DNA of 47,857 nucleotides from Bacteroidales bacterium. GTDB taxonomy: Bacteria; Bacteroidota; Bacteroidia; Bacteroidales; GCA-2748055. Location: positions 1 through 47,857 of the forward strand of contig JAFGWU010000085.1 of NCBI GenBank assembly GCA_016936975.1, given 5' to 3'. The position numbers and the translations under genes are program-made. The notes beneath the pieces were generated by a model. The model worked only from the letters and a program-made list of their open reading frames with translations, did not search any database and was not told the DNA's origin. Of this stretch, positions 27,716 through 36,815 are shown piece by piece (the first letter of the stretch is position 1; the number at the start of each line of letters is the position of its first letter).

Positions 27716-27736
27716 CTGCCTACTACTGCATACTGA
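27716..27736. repeat. Heptamer repeat near the antiporter stop
   Basis: CTGCCTA CTACTGC ATACTGA sits two bases before the minus-strand stop codon (27739-27741). It is related to the GCAGTAG heptamers at 517-530, read on the other strand. Confidence 0.5.
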
Positions 27737-27738
27737 AA

Positions 27739-29700
27739 TCAGTATCCCTGAAGATTGAAACGGACCTTGTCCAGGCTTTCCCTGGAGCCGACCAGGGTAA
27801 CGATATCCCCGAGCCTTAAACGGGTATAGCCATGGGAAATAATCGGCTGCTCTCCTCTCGTTACCGACAGGATGATCACGTCGGCCGGAAGCCGGAGATC
27901 CCTTAAAGAAAGCCCGTGATAATTGGAGTTTCGCAATTCGATGTCAATGGAATCCTGCACCTCTTCCATACCCAGCAACATCGAGGTGGCTATGGGAGCC
28001 CTGATTAAATGTTCCAGAAGAGATACCATGGCGATGGCCGGATCGATGACCATAGCGCCCAGTCCAATGAATGTGTTGTAATAGTCACGATCCTGGAGCC
28101 GCACTATCACATGGCTCGTCCCGAAATAATCATTAACCGTCTGACAAATTTCCATATTCTCCTCATCGGATAACATGCATACCAATGTGTCGGCTGTCGC
28201 CACCCCCACTTTACTTAATGACATGTGGTCAAAACCTTCAAGAACATGGATCTTGAATTCATCCGAGCAGAGGATCTCATCAGACGGATCCAGACAGAGA
28301 AATTCAACGGTCCAGTAATTCCTTATCAATTGCCTTGCCAGGGCCATGGACTGGTTTTCCCAGCCAAATATTATCACTTTTCGCTCCTGGTCCGAACTTC
28401 CGTCGGGCCTGACATGAACTTCATCAGCACGATGAAGGGCCCAGCGGAACAGAGGGGGTCCGAAGATCTGGTTCAGCACAATGACCGATATCATTACGAC
28501 GGCAAATTCCTGCCCCCAGCCGGCATATTCCCCGGCGATGATGGCAGCCAATCCAACACTCACCCCGGCCTGGGTGACATAAGGCATCCATGAGATTTTA
28601 CGAAAAAGCACCGGGTCCCCTGCAACCACACTGCCAATATACCCTGCAATCACGAGTGTGATAATCCGGGCGGCAAATATAATCAGGGTAATAAGCCAGA
28701 GTGATGCGAGGACCTTCAGCGAGATCAACGCACCCGTCAGAGTGAAGAAAACCACATAAACGACCGGACCTGTATCCTTGATGATTTTTATGAAATCGTT
28801 TTTATAAACCGTGTAATTCGCAACCACAAAGCTTCCTATGATACAGACCAGGAGGGGTTCGATGTGAAAGCTGAAGAGGAAATATTCCGAAGTCATTTTA
28901 TCAACGGTCCGGGTCAGCAGATAAACCAGGAAACCCGTTAAAAGAATAAGAACCGTTTTGAGCAGCAGGGTACCTTTGATCGACAGAATCCATTTTAAAA
29001 GTAAACCGACCAGTATTCCCAGGGCACCTGCCAGGATTACCTCAGCAATGATAAAGAATATCAGGATCAGCCTGAAATCCATGGGATCAATCAGGGCTCT
29101 CGACAGGGTGAAGATGATGGCAAACAGAATAACCACAATGAAGTCTTTCACCACCACCACCCCTATAGAAGTTTTAGTAAACGGTCCCCTTGCCCGGAGT
29201 TCGCTGATAACCGCAATGGTCGAAGCCGGGGATGGCAGTACTGCAATGATGGCGGCCAGCATAGAAACGGCAATTTTACCTGATAAGGTCAGACCGCTCA
29301 TGAAGGGAATCGTATTGGCCAGCCCAAATACCAGGATGGCAATCAGGAGAAAGGTTACAATAATCTGGCTGACCGTCATGGAGATAATGCTTTTCATACG
29401 GTCCCTTAAATCTTTCAGGTAGAGCTCCGAGCCAACGGCAAAAGCAATGAATGCCAGCGCAATATCATTCAGGAAACGGAGATGGATCAGGGCCTCCTGC
29501 CTGATCAATCCGAGCATTTCAGGGCCCGAGATCAGTCCGATGATGAGAAATCCGGTTATCAGGGGAAGCTTGATCCTGTGAAAATGTTTCCCGATCTGGC
29601 CGGAAGCAACGGCAACGATAGAGAATGCCGCCAGGTATATCAGAACCTGCCAGGCAGGATTCAGGGAGTCAAAGGTCAGATCCATGCCGGAATCATTCAA
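27739..29700 (-). CDS. Kef-type cation:proton antiporter with TrkA-N/TrkA-C domains
   Basis: This 653-residue inner-membrane protein has about 12 hydrophobic segments (about 15-425) of the CPA2 exchanger family, followed by a cytoplasmic TrkA-N domain (about 440-555) and a TrkA-C domain (about 575-652, ending GDIVTLVGSRESLDKVRF). The transport core is seen at LPLITGFLIIGLISGPE and AVLPSPASTIAVISEL. Such proteins exchange K+ or Na+ for protons and are gated by nucleotides on the TrkA-N part. Here the usual GxGxxG loop is replaced by GWENQSM, so nucleotide binding may be lost or changed. It interrupts the carbohydrate genes and is transcribed the other way; no link to sugar use is apparent. Start Met1 or Met6 is uncertain. 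Confidence 0.87.
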   Translation of the reverse strand: MNDSGMDLTFDSLNPAWQVLIYLAAFSIVAVASGQIGKHFHRIKLPLITGFLIIGLISGPEMLGLIRQEALIHLRFLNDIALAFIAFAVGSELYLKDLRDRMKSIISMTVSQIIVTFLLIAILVFGLANTIPFMSGLTLSGKIAVSMLAAIIAVLPSPASTIAVISELRARGPFTKTSIGVVVVKDFIVVILFAIIFTLSRALIDPMDFRLILIFFIIAEVILAGALGILVGLLLKWILSIKGTLLLKTVLILLTGFLVYLLTRTVDKMTSEYFLFSFHIEPLLVCIIGSFVVANYTVYKNDFIKIIKDTGPVVYVVFFTLTGALISLKVLASLWLITLIIFAARIITLVIAGYIGSVVAGDPVLFRKISWMPYVTQAGVSVGLAAIIAGEYAGWGQEFAVVMISVIVLNQIFGPPLFRWALHRADEVHVRPDGSSDQERKVIIFGWENQSMALARQLIRNYWTVEFLCLDPSDEILCSDEFKIHVLEGFDHMSLSKVGVATADTLVCMLSDEENMEICQTVNDYFGTSHVIVRLQDRDYYNTFIGLGAMVIDPAIAMVSLLEHLIRAPIATSMLLGMEEVQDSIDIELRNSNYHGLSLRDLRLPADVIILSVTRGEQPIISHGYTRLRLGDIVTLVGSRESLDKVRFNLQGY

Positions 29701-29779
29701 ATTGCAAAGTTGAAAGATATAAAATTTCCGTGATATGAGAGGAAAATAAACGGTGGTTACAACCTGATACAGATAAGTT

Positions 29780-29807
29780 GCAGGGGTCAGGGTGCAGGGG
29801 TCAGGGT
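29780..29807. repeat. Heptamer array between divergent genes
   Basis: GCAGGGGTCAGGGT occurs twice in tandem (29780-29793 and 29794-29807), that is four heptamers of the pattern KCAGGGK. It lies in the 239-base gap between the antiporter and beta-helix genes. No clear promoter was identified in the remainder of that gap. Confidence 0.75.
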
Positions 29808-29939
29808 GGGGAATTTTTTATGTCCTTAATTATGGATATATTGGCTCAGTTCTTTCATTTGATTCCGGCATTTCTTAGATTTAAGGGGAGTTTGACAGTT
29901 AGTAACTGTTCCCGACACAAACAATCAGCAGATTAAAAC

Positions 29940-32900
29940 ATGAACTTATCAAAGCGATTTTTTTTATTCGTGATGGCAACTGCCATCGGACTGCCCGGTG
30001 TTAAGGCAAGCACCGTCGATACAGAATCGGTCTACCAACTCAGGCCGGATGATCCGGAGGCCTTCTATTTCACCCCGGAAAATTACAATGTCAGGGCAGA
30101 CGGGGTAAAGGATGTGTCCCATTCGCTCCAGGAAGCCATCAACAGGGTGAAAGCCGAAAAGAACTTCGGAATTTTGTTCATTCCTGAAGGAACCTACCGG
30201 ATCAGCAGGACCATTTATATCCCCCCGGCTATCCGGCTGATCGGATACGGCAAAAAACGGCCGGAATTCATCCTCGGAAAAGATACGCCGGGATACCAGG
30301 AAGAAGTCGGTTCGGACAGGGGAAAGGCTAACTATATGTTCTGGTTTACGGGGAACATGGTCACCGAAGGGAACGAGCCACGGGATGCCGGGGCCGGAAC
30401 CTTTTACAGTGCCATATCCAATATCAACTTCACCATCCAGGATGGCAATCCCCATGCCGTGGCTTTACGGACCCATTACGCCCAGCACTGTTTTGTCAGC
30501 CACTCAGTGATCGACGCCGGCAACGGGAAAGCGGGTCTGTTCGATGCAGGCAATGAGATGGAAAACGTCCTGTTCCTCGGGGGTGATTACGGCATCATCA
30601 CGAACAGGACCTCCCCGGGCTGGCCGATGATGATCGTGGACACCCGGTTCGAAGGACAGCGGAAGGCAGCCATTCACACCAGCGAAGGGGGACTGGCGAT
30701 CGTGAACATGCATGCAAAGGATGTCCCTGTGGCCGTAGAGATGGCGAAAGGAATGGCGGACCGGCTCTTTATGGAAAACTGTCTTCTGGAAAATGTAAGC
30801 CGGGCGGGCATCGTGATCAGCGTGGAGAACAATGTCATGAGCCAGGTGAACCTTCTTCATATCGACTGCAGAAATGTCCCTGTCCTGGTGAAGCACCAGG
30901 AGAGTGAAGTAACAGAGAAAGGGCCGGGAAAACAGTACAGAGTGAAGGATTTCACCTGCGGACTGGTGATGGATGATATGGCGGCGGATTCGAGGTTCCG
31001 TACCATGATCGAACTGGAACAGCTCAGGGAGTTCCCGGGGGAAAGGGCACGAATGATTCCCCGCCTCCCGGATATGGAAACCTGGGTGAACATCAGAGAG
31101 CTGGGAGCGAAAGGGGACGGAGAATCCGATGATACAGAAATCTTCCGTGAGGCCATCGCCCAACATCGGCATATTTATGTTCCCCAGGGGTGGTACCGGA
31201 TCACGGAGACCCTGAAGATGGCGCCGGGAACGAAGCTCATCGGCCTGCATCCCTTCGGCACCCAGCTGGTCCTTAAGGAGAGCGAACCGGCTTTCAGCGG
31301 TTTTGGCGGACCCGTGCCCATCATCGAATCTTCTGAAGGCGGCGATGATATGATCAACGGAATCGGGTTGAACACGGGAGGCTATAATTATCGCGCGGTG
31401 GGCTGTAAATGGATGGCCGGGGAGCGATCCATACTCAACGATATTAAGTTCGTCGGGGGTCACGGCACCATGCATAAACCGTTGCAGGACGAGGAAAAAA
31501 GATCTCAGGGCGGCGGCCGGAATTGGCAAACCAGGGAGATCAGTTCGCCCGGAAACCCGGTGTATGGGCGAGGCAAGGATCTCGCCTGGGACAACCAGTA
31601 TTGGAGCCTCTGGGTAACCGGTAACGGGGGAGGCACGCTGAAGGATATATGGACGGCAAACACCTATGCCGCCAATGGACTCTATGTGAGCAATACATCC
31701 ACCCCCGGGCGGATCTTTGCAATGTCGATCGAACATCACGTAAGGAACGAGGTCCGGTTTGCCAACGTATCCAACTGGCGGATGTATGCGTTCCAGTTTG
31801 AGGAAGAGGGTCTGGAGGGCAACGATTGCCTGATGATGGACATCTCCGAATCGGCCAACCTGATGTTTGCCAACCAGTGGATGTACCGGACCATCAGGGT
31901 GTCCACCCCACAACCCGTTGGAGTAAGGATTTCCGGCAGCCGGAACATTATATTCAGGAACCTTCATAACTATACACAGAAACTGCAGGTGGTAGAGTTC
32001 CCGGTCTATGAAATGAACAGAAAATTACCGGTATATCCGTGGGATCTGGCAAAGCTCACCGTCACGGGAGATGAAGAAGGAAAACGAAATGCCATAAAGG
32101 AGCCCTGGAAGGCGGAGAAGATCGCATCCGGATTTATTTTCGGGACCGGATTGACGAGCGACAGCAAGGGCAATGTCTATTTCTGTGAACACGACCGGAA
32201 GCGGATCTACAGGGTGTCGGCCGAAACTAACGACATCACATTGCTGACGGATCACCCCTGGAAACCGTTCACACTGGCCACGGATACGAAAGACAACCTG
32301 CTGGTGGTCTTCAGATACGACCCCCAGCCGGGATACCTGGTGGATGGAGAGCAGGAGACCGTCCCCCGGCTGGCGGACGACAATCCCATGTACAGCGGAT
32401 GGGGCAACAGCGGATGGGCGGCGCGGGCCTACTCCGTCGACCCGGAGGATCCGGACCAGACCTTCCTGCCCCTGGAAAGGGTACCTTCCGGTTCAACCGG
32501 GAAGATTCAGAAAGTTATTTGCCCGGCCAGCCGGTGGCGATCTGATTTCGATCGGGCGGTAGTGTATGTCCCTGAAAACAGCTTTGTGGCACCCGACGGG
32601 GTCACTTTTATCCCCGAGACCTATGACCTGGGAAGGTCTGCCGCACTTACGGAAGCCATTCCCGGGCAACCACTCTTTGTCACCAAAGAGATCAACAAGA
32701 CCACGGTAAAGCTGGATGTGGCCGACGACGGAACGCTGTCCGGTATGAAGGTGATCGTGCCGCGCGGTGAGTACAGCACCGCAGTGGATCCCGATGGAAA
32801 CCTGTACGTCGCCGACGGACAAATCTTTGTCTATGATCAAAACTACAAAGAGATCAGAAGGATATCCCTGGAGGAGCGACCCATCTCCATCGTGTTCGGG

Positions 32901-32966
32901 GGGACGGACAGGAACACCCTGTATGTGACCACCCACAGCTCCCTTTACGGGATCAGGATTAAATAA
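29940..32966 (+). CDS. Secreted two-module beta-helix (pectate lyase 3/GH55-like) protein with C-terminal propeller
   Basis: This 1008-residue protein has a signal peptide (about 1-23). Two right-handed beta-helix modules each start with the glycan-enzyme pattern of a YNVRADGVKD / VRELGAKGDGESDDTE entry strand followed by ILFIPEGTYRI or HIYVPQGWYRI (about 38-345 and 380-690). The C-terminal part (about 715-1008) has NHL/SMP-30-like blade motifs: TSDSKGNVYFCE, ATDTKDNLLVV, AVDPDGNLYVADG. The first two modules match Pectate_lyase_3 / GH55 tandem architecture; the propeller fusion is unusual. I cannot assign a catalytic pair. It is 18 bases upstream of GH51 on the same strand, so a role on arabinose-containing pectin or galactan is likely. 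Confidence 0.72.
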   Translation: MNLSKRFFLFVMATAIGLPGVKASTVDTESVYQLRPDDPEAFYFTPENYNVRADGVKDVSHSLQEAINRVKAEKNFGILFIPEGTYRISRTIYIPPAIRLIGYGKKRPEFILGKDTPGYQEEVGSDRGKANYMFWFTGNMVTEGNEPRDAGAGTFYSAISNINFTIQDGNPHAVALRTHYAQHCFVSHSVIDAGNGKAGLFDAGNEMENVLFLGGDYGIITNRTSPGWPMMIVDTRFEGQRKAAIHTSEGGLAIVNMHAKDVPVAVEMAKGMADRLFMENCLLENVSRAGIVISVENNVMSQVNLLHIDCRNVPVLVKHQESEVTEKGPGKQYRVKDFTCGLVMDDMAADSRFRTMIELEQLREFPGERARMIPRLPDMETWVNIRELGAKGDGESDDTEIFREAIAQHRHIYVPQGWYRITETLKMAPGTKLIGLHPFGTQLVLKESEPAFSGFGGPVPIIESSEGGDDMINGIGLNTGGYNYRAVGCKWMAGERSILNDIKFVGGHGTMHKPLQDEEKRSQGGGRNWQTREISSPGNPVYGRGKDLAWDNQYWSLWVTGNGGGTLKDIWTANTYAANGLYVSNTSTPGRIFAMSIEHHVRNEVRFANVSNWRMYAFQFEEEGLEGNDCLMMDISESANLMFANQWMYRTIRVSTPQPVGVRISGSRNIIFRNLHNYTQKLQVVEFPVYEMNRKLPVYPWDLAKLTVTGDEEGKRNAIKEPWKAEKIASGFIFGTGLTSDSKGNVYFCEHDRKRIYRVSAETNDITLLTDHPWKPFTLATDTKDNLLVVFRYDPQPGYLVDGEQETVPRLADDNPMYSGWGNSGWAARAYSVDPEDPDQTFLPLERVPSGSTGKIQKVICPASRWRSDFDRAVVYVPENSFVAPDGVTFIPETYDLGRSAALTEAIPGQPLFVTKEINKTTVKLDVADDGTLSGMKVIVPRGEYSTAVDPDGNLYVADGQIFVYDQNYKEIRRISLEERPISIVFGGTDRNTLYVTTHSSLYGIRIK

Positions 32967-32984
32967 CCTAATTAAGATACAGCT

Positions 32985-34937
32985 ATGAAAAGACACCAAA
33001 TCCTCATCGCCTCCTTAACCATGATGTTCCTGATGGGACATGTTCATGTACATGCCCAGCCGTCGGTCACCATTCATGCCGACCAGCCCACGGTAACCCT
33101 GAGTCCGTACCTGTACGGACTGTTCTTTGAAGACATCAACTTCGGCGCCGACGGCGGACTGTATGCCGAACTCATTCAGAACCGTTCGTTTGAATATTAC
33201 CCGGTTCGGGGGGAGATGAACCAGGAGGGGTACAAACTGACCCCGATGACCGCCTGGGAAAAAATTTACCGTGACGGCGGGACGGCCGATATCATTGTCA
33301 CCCGCACCCTGCCGCTCAATGAGGTCAATCTGAATAACCTGGAGATCAATGTGACCGGCCGGCAGGGATATGCAGGGGTGGCCAACACCGGTTACGACGG
33401 TATCCCCCTGACCGCAGGAGAAAACTATCATTTCAGTATTTATGCGCGGATGCAGGCGAGGGAGCGTGCCCTTCAGCAGGAGCACCGGCTGGTCGTGGCC
33501 CTTGAGGACGAGGATGGAACCGTACTGGATAAAACCGGGTTCGATCCCATTCCCGAAGGGTGGACCCCATTCAGGGCAGTGCTGAAGCCGTCCGCTTCCA
33601 CCGGCAATGGCCGGCTGGTCATTCTGGCAGAAGGAGAAGGCAAATTTCAGATCGATATGGTCTCATTGTTTCCCCAGAATACTTATAAGCAACGGGAAAA
33701 CGGACTGCGACGCGACATGGTGGAGGCGCTGGTCGCCTTGAATCCGTCATTCCTGAGATTCCCTGGAGGCTGTATCCTTCACGGATGGGGCATCGATAAT
33801 GTCTATCACTGGAAAGAGACCGTCGGAGAAGTTTCCGGGCGCAAGCCGAACTGGAACCGGTGGGGCTATCACCAGACCTACGGGCTGGGATATTACGAGT
33901 ACTTCTTGCTGTGTGAAGATCTGGGCGCCACTCCCCTGCCCGTTATCCCTGTCGGGGTCAGCTGCAGCTTCACCCACCTGGAGGCTGTTCCGATAGCTGA
34001 GATGGGCCCGGTGGTACAAGATGCACTCGACCTGGTTGAATTTGCGAACGGCCCACCCGAGAGCAGATGGGGAAAGGTCAGGGCTGAAATGGGGCATCCC
34101 GAATCCTTTGGTTTGAAATATGTCTGCCTGGGCAATGAAGAGGATGACACCCCTGAGTTCCGCGAACGGATCCCCCTCTTTGTAAAGGCATTCAAAGAAA
34201 CATACCCTGAGATCAAACTCATCGGCACCTCGGGCCTCTCTCCAAGGGTACCCCTTTATGAGCTGATGGATGAACTGCAGGTCTGGTCATCCGATGAACA
34301 TTACTATATGCAGCCCCGCTGGTTCATCGAGAACCAGGACCGGTTTGACCGCTGGGACCGCAGCAGACCAAAGGTGTTTGTCGGGGAATACGCCTCGGAG
34401 GGCAACCGGCTGTTCAATGCACTGGCTGAGGCAGTTTACCTGACCGGCGTTGAACGAAACGGGGATGTTGTGGAAATGACTGCTTATGCGCCTCTTTTTG
34501 CCCGTTATGGCCACACACAGTGGACCCGGGCCAACCTGATCTGGTTCGATGACCAGATGGTGGTGAAAACACCTAACTATTATGTTCAACAGCTGTTTGC
34601 CAAGAATAAAGGAGACGTGTATCTGAAGAATCATACTGAAAAGTGGCCCGGAAAGGAGGTCGCCATCTCAACCACCTATGATAAAGCCACCGGTGAGCTG
34701 ATTATCAAAGCAGTCAATGCCTCTGAAACGGACTACAACATTGCTTTCCGGGTTGAGGGGGCCGGCCGGGTCGCAAAAAAAGGGACAGGCTGGATTCTTC
34801 AGGGTGAAAGGGATGCCTTTAACAGCAGGGAAACTCCGTATGCGGTTCAACCGGCAGAAACCACCGTAATAACAGGCAGAAGATTCAATCTGAATACTCC
34901 GGGATTGTCCCTACAGGTCATCAGGATAGCTTTATAG
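32985..34937 (+). CDS. GH51 alpha-L-arabinofuranosidase, secreted
   Basis: This 650-residue protein has a signal peptide (about 1-24, VHAQ). A carbohydrate-binding jelly roll is inserted near the N-terminus (about 90-230). The TIM barrel runs about 235-500 and ends in a beta domain. The acid/base is Glu385 (CLGNEEDD) and the nucleophile is Glu468 (KVFVGEYAS), the standard GH51 pair. The entry motif LYGLFFEDINFGADGG is diagnostic. It removes terminal arabinofuranose from arabinan, arabinogalactan or arabinoxylan chains. It is the second gene of the beta-helix operon. Its stop codon is eight bases from the converging Rnk-like gene, and a weak TATAGA/TCTATA hairpin (34933-34950) spans both stops. 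Confidence 0.92.
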   Translation: MKRHQILIASLTMMFLMGHVHVHAQPSVTIHADQPTVTLSPYLYGLFFEDINFGADGGLYAELIQNRSFEYYPVRGEMNQEGYKLTPMTAWEKIYRDGGTADIIVTRTLPLNEVNLNNLEINVTGRQGYAGVANTGYDGIPLTAGENYHFSIYARMQARERALQQEHRLVVALEDEDGTVLDKTGFDPIPEGWTPFRAVLKPSASTGNGRLVILAEGEGKFQIDMVSLFPQNTYKQRENGLRRDMVEALVALNPSFLRFPGGCILHGWGIDNVYHWKETVGEVSGRKPNWNRWGYHQTYGLGYYEYFLLCEDLGATPLPVIPVGVSCSFTHLEAVPIAEMGPVVQDALDLVEFANGPPESRWGKVRAEMGHPESFGLKYVCLGNEEDDTPEFRERIPLFVKAFKETYPEIKLIGTSGLSPRVPLYELMDELQVWSSDEHYYMQPRWFIENQDRFDRWDRSRPKVFVGEYASEGNRLFNALAEAVYLTGVERNGDVVEMTAYAPLFARYGHTQWTRANLIWFDDQMVVKTPNYYVQQLFAKNKGDVYLKNHTEKWPGKEVAISTTYDKATGELIIKAVNASETDYNIAFRVEGAGRVAKKGTGWILQGERDAFNSRETPYAVQPAETTVITGRRFNLNTPGLSLQVIRIAL

Positions 34938-34945
34938 ACAGTTTT

Positions 34946-35359
34946 CTATACCGTAAACTCCCCATTGGCCTCGGGCTGGTATAGTACTTTGTTTATCCTG
35001 ACCTTTTTGGTGCCCGCCGGTACCTCAAAGGAAATGGTATCCCCCGACTTATAACCCAGCAGGGCACATCCTAAGGGGGAGAGTATCGAAATAAATCCTT
35101 TCCTGAAATCGGCATCCTTGGGATAGACCAGCTTGAGGGTTATCTGCCTGTTCGTGTCCAGGTCTGTCACCTCAATCAGGGAATTCATCGTGACAAAATC
35201 GGGAGCGATCTGCCGGGAATCCACCTTCTCGGCTCTTTGTATTTCCGAACCAAGGACCTCGACATTTTTAAGGTCCCTGGATTTCCTGTCATTAAACGCA
35301 TTGATCAGGCTGGATATCCTAGCGTAATCCAGCTCCGTAATTTTAATTTCTCCTTTCAT
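34946..35359 (-). CDS. Rnk / GreA-GreB C-terminal domain protein (1)
   Basis: This 137-residue cytoplasmic protein has a short N-terminal helical part and the FKBP-like domain of GreA/GreB factors. It has the Rnk-type pattern VTMNSLIEVTD..., LVYPKDAD, ISILSPLGCALLGYKSGDTI. Rnk lacks the long coiled coil that enters the RNA polymerase channel, and was described as a regulator of nucleoside diphosphate kinase. Here the N-terminal helix is too short for cleavage stimulation. A second, diverged copy lies 93 bases upstream on the same strand. Probable role: binding RNA polymerase near the secondary channel. Confidence 0.8.
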   Translation of the reverse strand: MKGEIKITELDYARISSLINAFNDRKSRDLKNVEVLGSEIQRAEKVDSRQIAPDFVTMNSLIEVTDLDTNRQITLKLVYPKDADFRKGFISILSPLGCALLGYKSGDTISFEVPAGTKKVRINKVLYQPEANGEFTV

Positions 35360-35452
35360 GACTCATAAATTATAATAAAACATATGCTGAATGTAAAAGC
35401 CGATCCCGGCCGGATATCCCGGGTCACTTGATTTTGTTGAATAATCTGATGC

Positions 35453-35896
35453 TTACAGGTAATAGAGTTTTTCCTTCTCAGGTTGGAAAACCAGTTCTTT
35501 GATGGTCGCCCTTCTGTATCCGGAACCGTCGTGAAAATAAACGCTGGAACCTTCGGCGGCACCCAGGCAGGCTGCCCCTACCGGACTGTAGAGGGATACG
35601 TCGCCGTCTGTTTTAATATCTTCAGGATAGACTATCCGGATGCGTTGTTCCCGGTTTTCATCAAACTGAAGGATCACCTCGGAATTCATGGTGACCACAT
35701 TTGAGGGAACTTCATCGGAGAGGTATATTTTGCTGACCGAAGCAAGCAGGTACAAATTATGAAGGATATCCGGGGATACCTTCTGATTCCCCAGGTTATC
35801 CTGAATGAGAACCATAATCCTGCCATAATCCAAAAATGTAATCGATTTATTGAACCATATGGCACTATTCAAATACTCCGTATTCAATATCTTCAT
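35453..35896 (-). CDS. Rnk / GreA-like protein (2), diverged paralogue
   Basis: This 147-residue protein shares the Rnk plan with its neighbour: NVVTMNSEVILQFDENREQRIRIVYPED aligns with VTMNSLIEVTDLDTNRQITLKLVYPKD-type strands, and SLYSPVGAACLGAAEGSSV matches SILSPLGCALLGYKSGDTI in the downstream copy. The N-terminal helical part is different. The pair looks like an old tandem duplication. It is divergent from a MarR regulator gene (104-base gap), which may control it. Confidence 0.75.
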   Translation of the reverse strand: MKILNTEYLNSAIWFNKSITFLDYGRIMVLIQDNLGNQKVSPDILHNLYLLASVSKIYLSDEVPSNVVTMNSEVILQFDENREQRIRIVYPEDIKTDGDVSLYSPVGAACLGAAEGSSVYFHDGSGYRRATIKELVFQPEKEKLYYL

Positions 35897-36000
35897 AGCT
35901 TGAAAATTATGGGAAAAACTAAAATCGGGTTCGATTTAACAAACATCGTATCCGATACTAAGATACTGAATTATTATTAATTTTAAGCAAATAATTCCTC

Positions 36001-36702
36001 ATGAAAAACAGTTACCATATTATAAAACAGATTATCGGATTGCTGGAATCCTATGAAGAGACCGGATCCCGGCAAAAAGACCTTTTCAGTTTCCTGGAAT
36101 GGGCAATCTCGAGGATCAGGGAGGAGCCGGAACTGAATAAACCGCTCTTCGGCAAAAGGAGGGCTGCAGAATATACGGAGCAGTTTAGTTATATCAGGAG
36201 CCTGGAAGAAAAAAGCCGGTTCATGGAGTGTGTTTCGAGGATTGCACGGTTCCATGAATTTTACATCCGGAAGTTCCTGGAAAACCTTCCCCTGAACAGC
36301 CGCCTGGAGTATCTTTTCCTGTATACTGTGCATCATATGGACCGGGCAAGAAAGACTGATCTGATCAACATCCATATAGTGGAATATACCACGGGTATGG
36401 ATACCATCAAAAGACTGATCAACTACGGGGTACTGCAGGAAACACCGGATGAACATGACAAACGTGCCAAATTACTAACACTGACGGAAAAAGGCAGGAG
36501 GGTCATGGACCAATCGAAAAGTAAGATGTCTGATGAAATCAACATGTTCCTGGCCTGCATCAGTTCAAACAAATGGAGAAAAGTCCTGCCGGTTCTGGAA
36601 GAGTTAAACGAGTTTCATAATATGGTTTACATCAATCATAACGACAAGTCTCCCGCCGAACTATCAAACCTGATGGATTCATTAAAACATCTGTATCAAT
36701 AA
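36001..36702 (+). CDS. MarR-family winged-helix regulator
   Basis: This 233-residue DNA-binding protein has the MarR winged helix in its C-terminal half: recognition part LINIHIVEYTTGMDTIKRLINYGVLQE (shown here in pieces: LINIHIVEYT, TIKRLINYG) and wing DEHDKRAKLLTLTEKG at about 150-164. The N-terminal ~95 residues form an extra helical part, longer than in most MarR proteins. It should act as a dimer that represses or activates nearby genes, perhaps in response to a small ligand. Its start faces the Rnk-like pair (104-base gap), making that pair the first candidate target. The 113-base gap to the next gene contains no marked structure. Confidence 0.82.
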   Translation: MKNSYHIIKQIIGLLESYEETGSRQKDLFSFLEWAISRIREEPELNKPLFGKRRAAEYTEQFSYIRSLEEKSRFMECVSRIARFHEFYIRKFLENLPLNSRLEYLFLYTVHHMDRARKTDLINIHIVEYTTGMDTIKRLINYGVLQETPDEHDKRAKLLTLTEKGRRVMDQSKSKMSDEINMFLACISSNKWRKVLPVLEELNEFHNMVYINHNDKSPAELSNLMDSLKHLYQ

Positions 36703-36815
36703 TATTGCAAAATTAATTATGCACATACCGAAGCTGGGTTATCCGGCCTGGATCCTGCAGGAGGAGCAGGACTTCTTTTTTTCCCCGGTTAGCTTCACTC
36801 CTGGCAATCGGGAGA

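Noticed and set aside
30504-31967. 487-residue open frame opposite the beta-helix gene
   Set aside because: Long antisense frame caused by codon bias of the real gene; rich in His and Pro with no recognisable domain.
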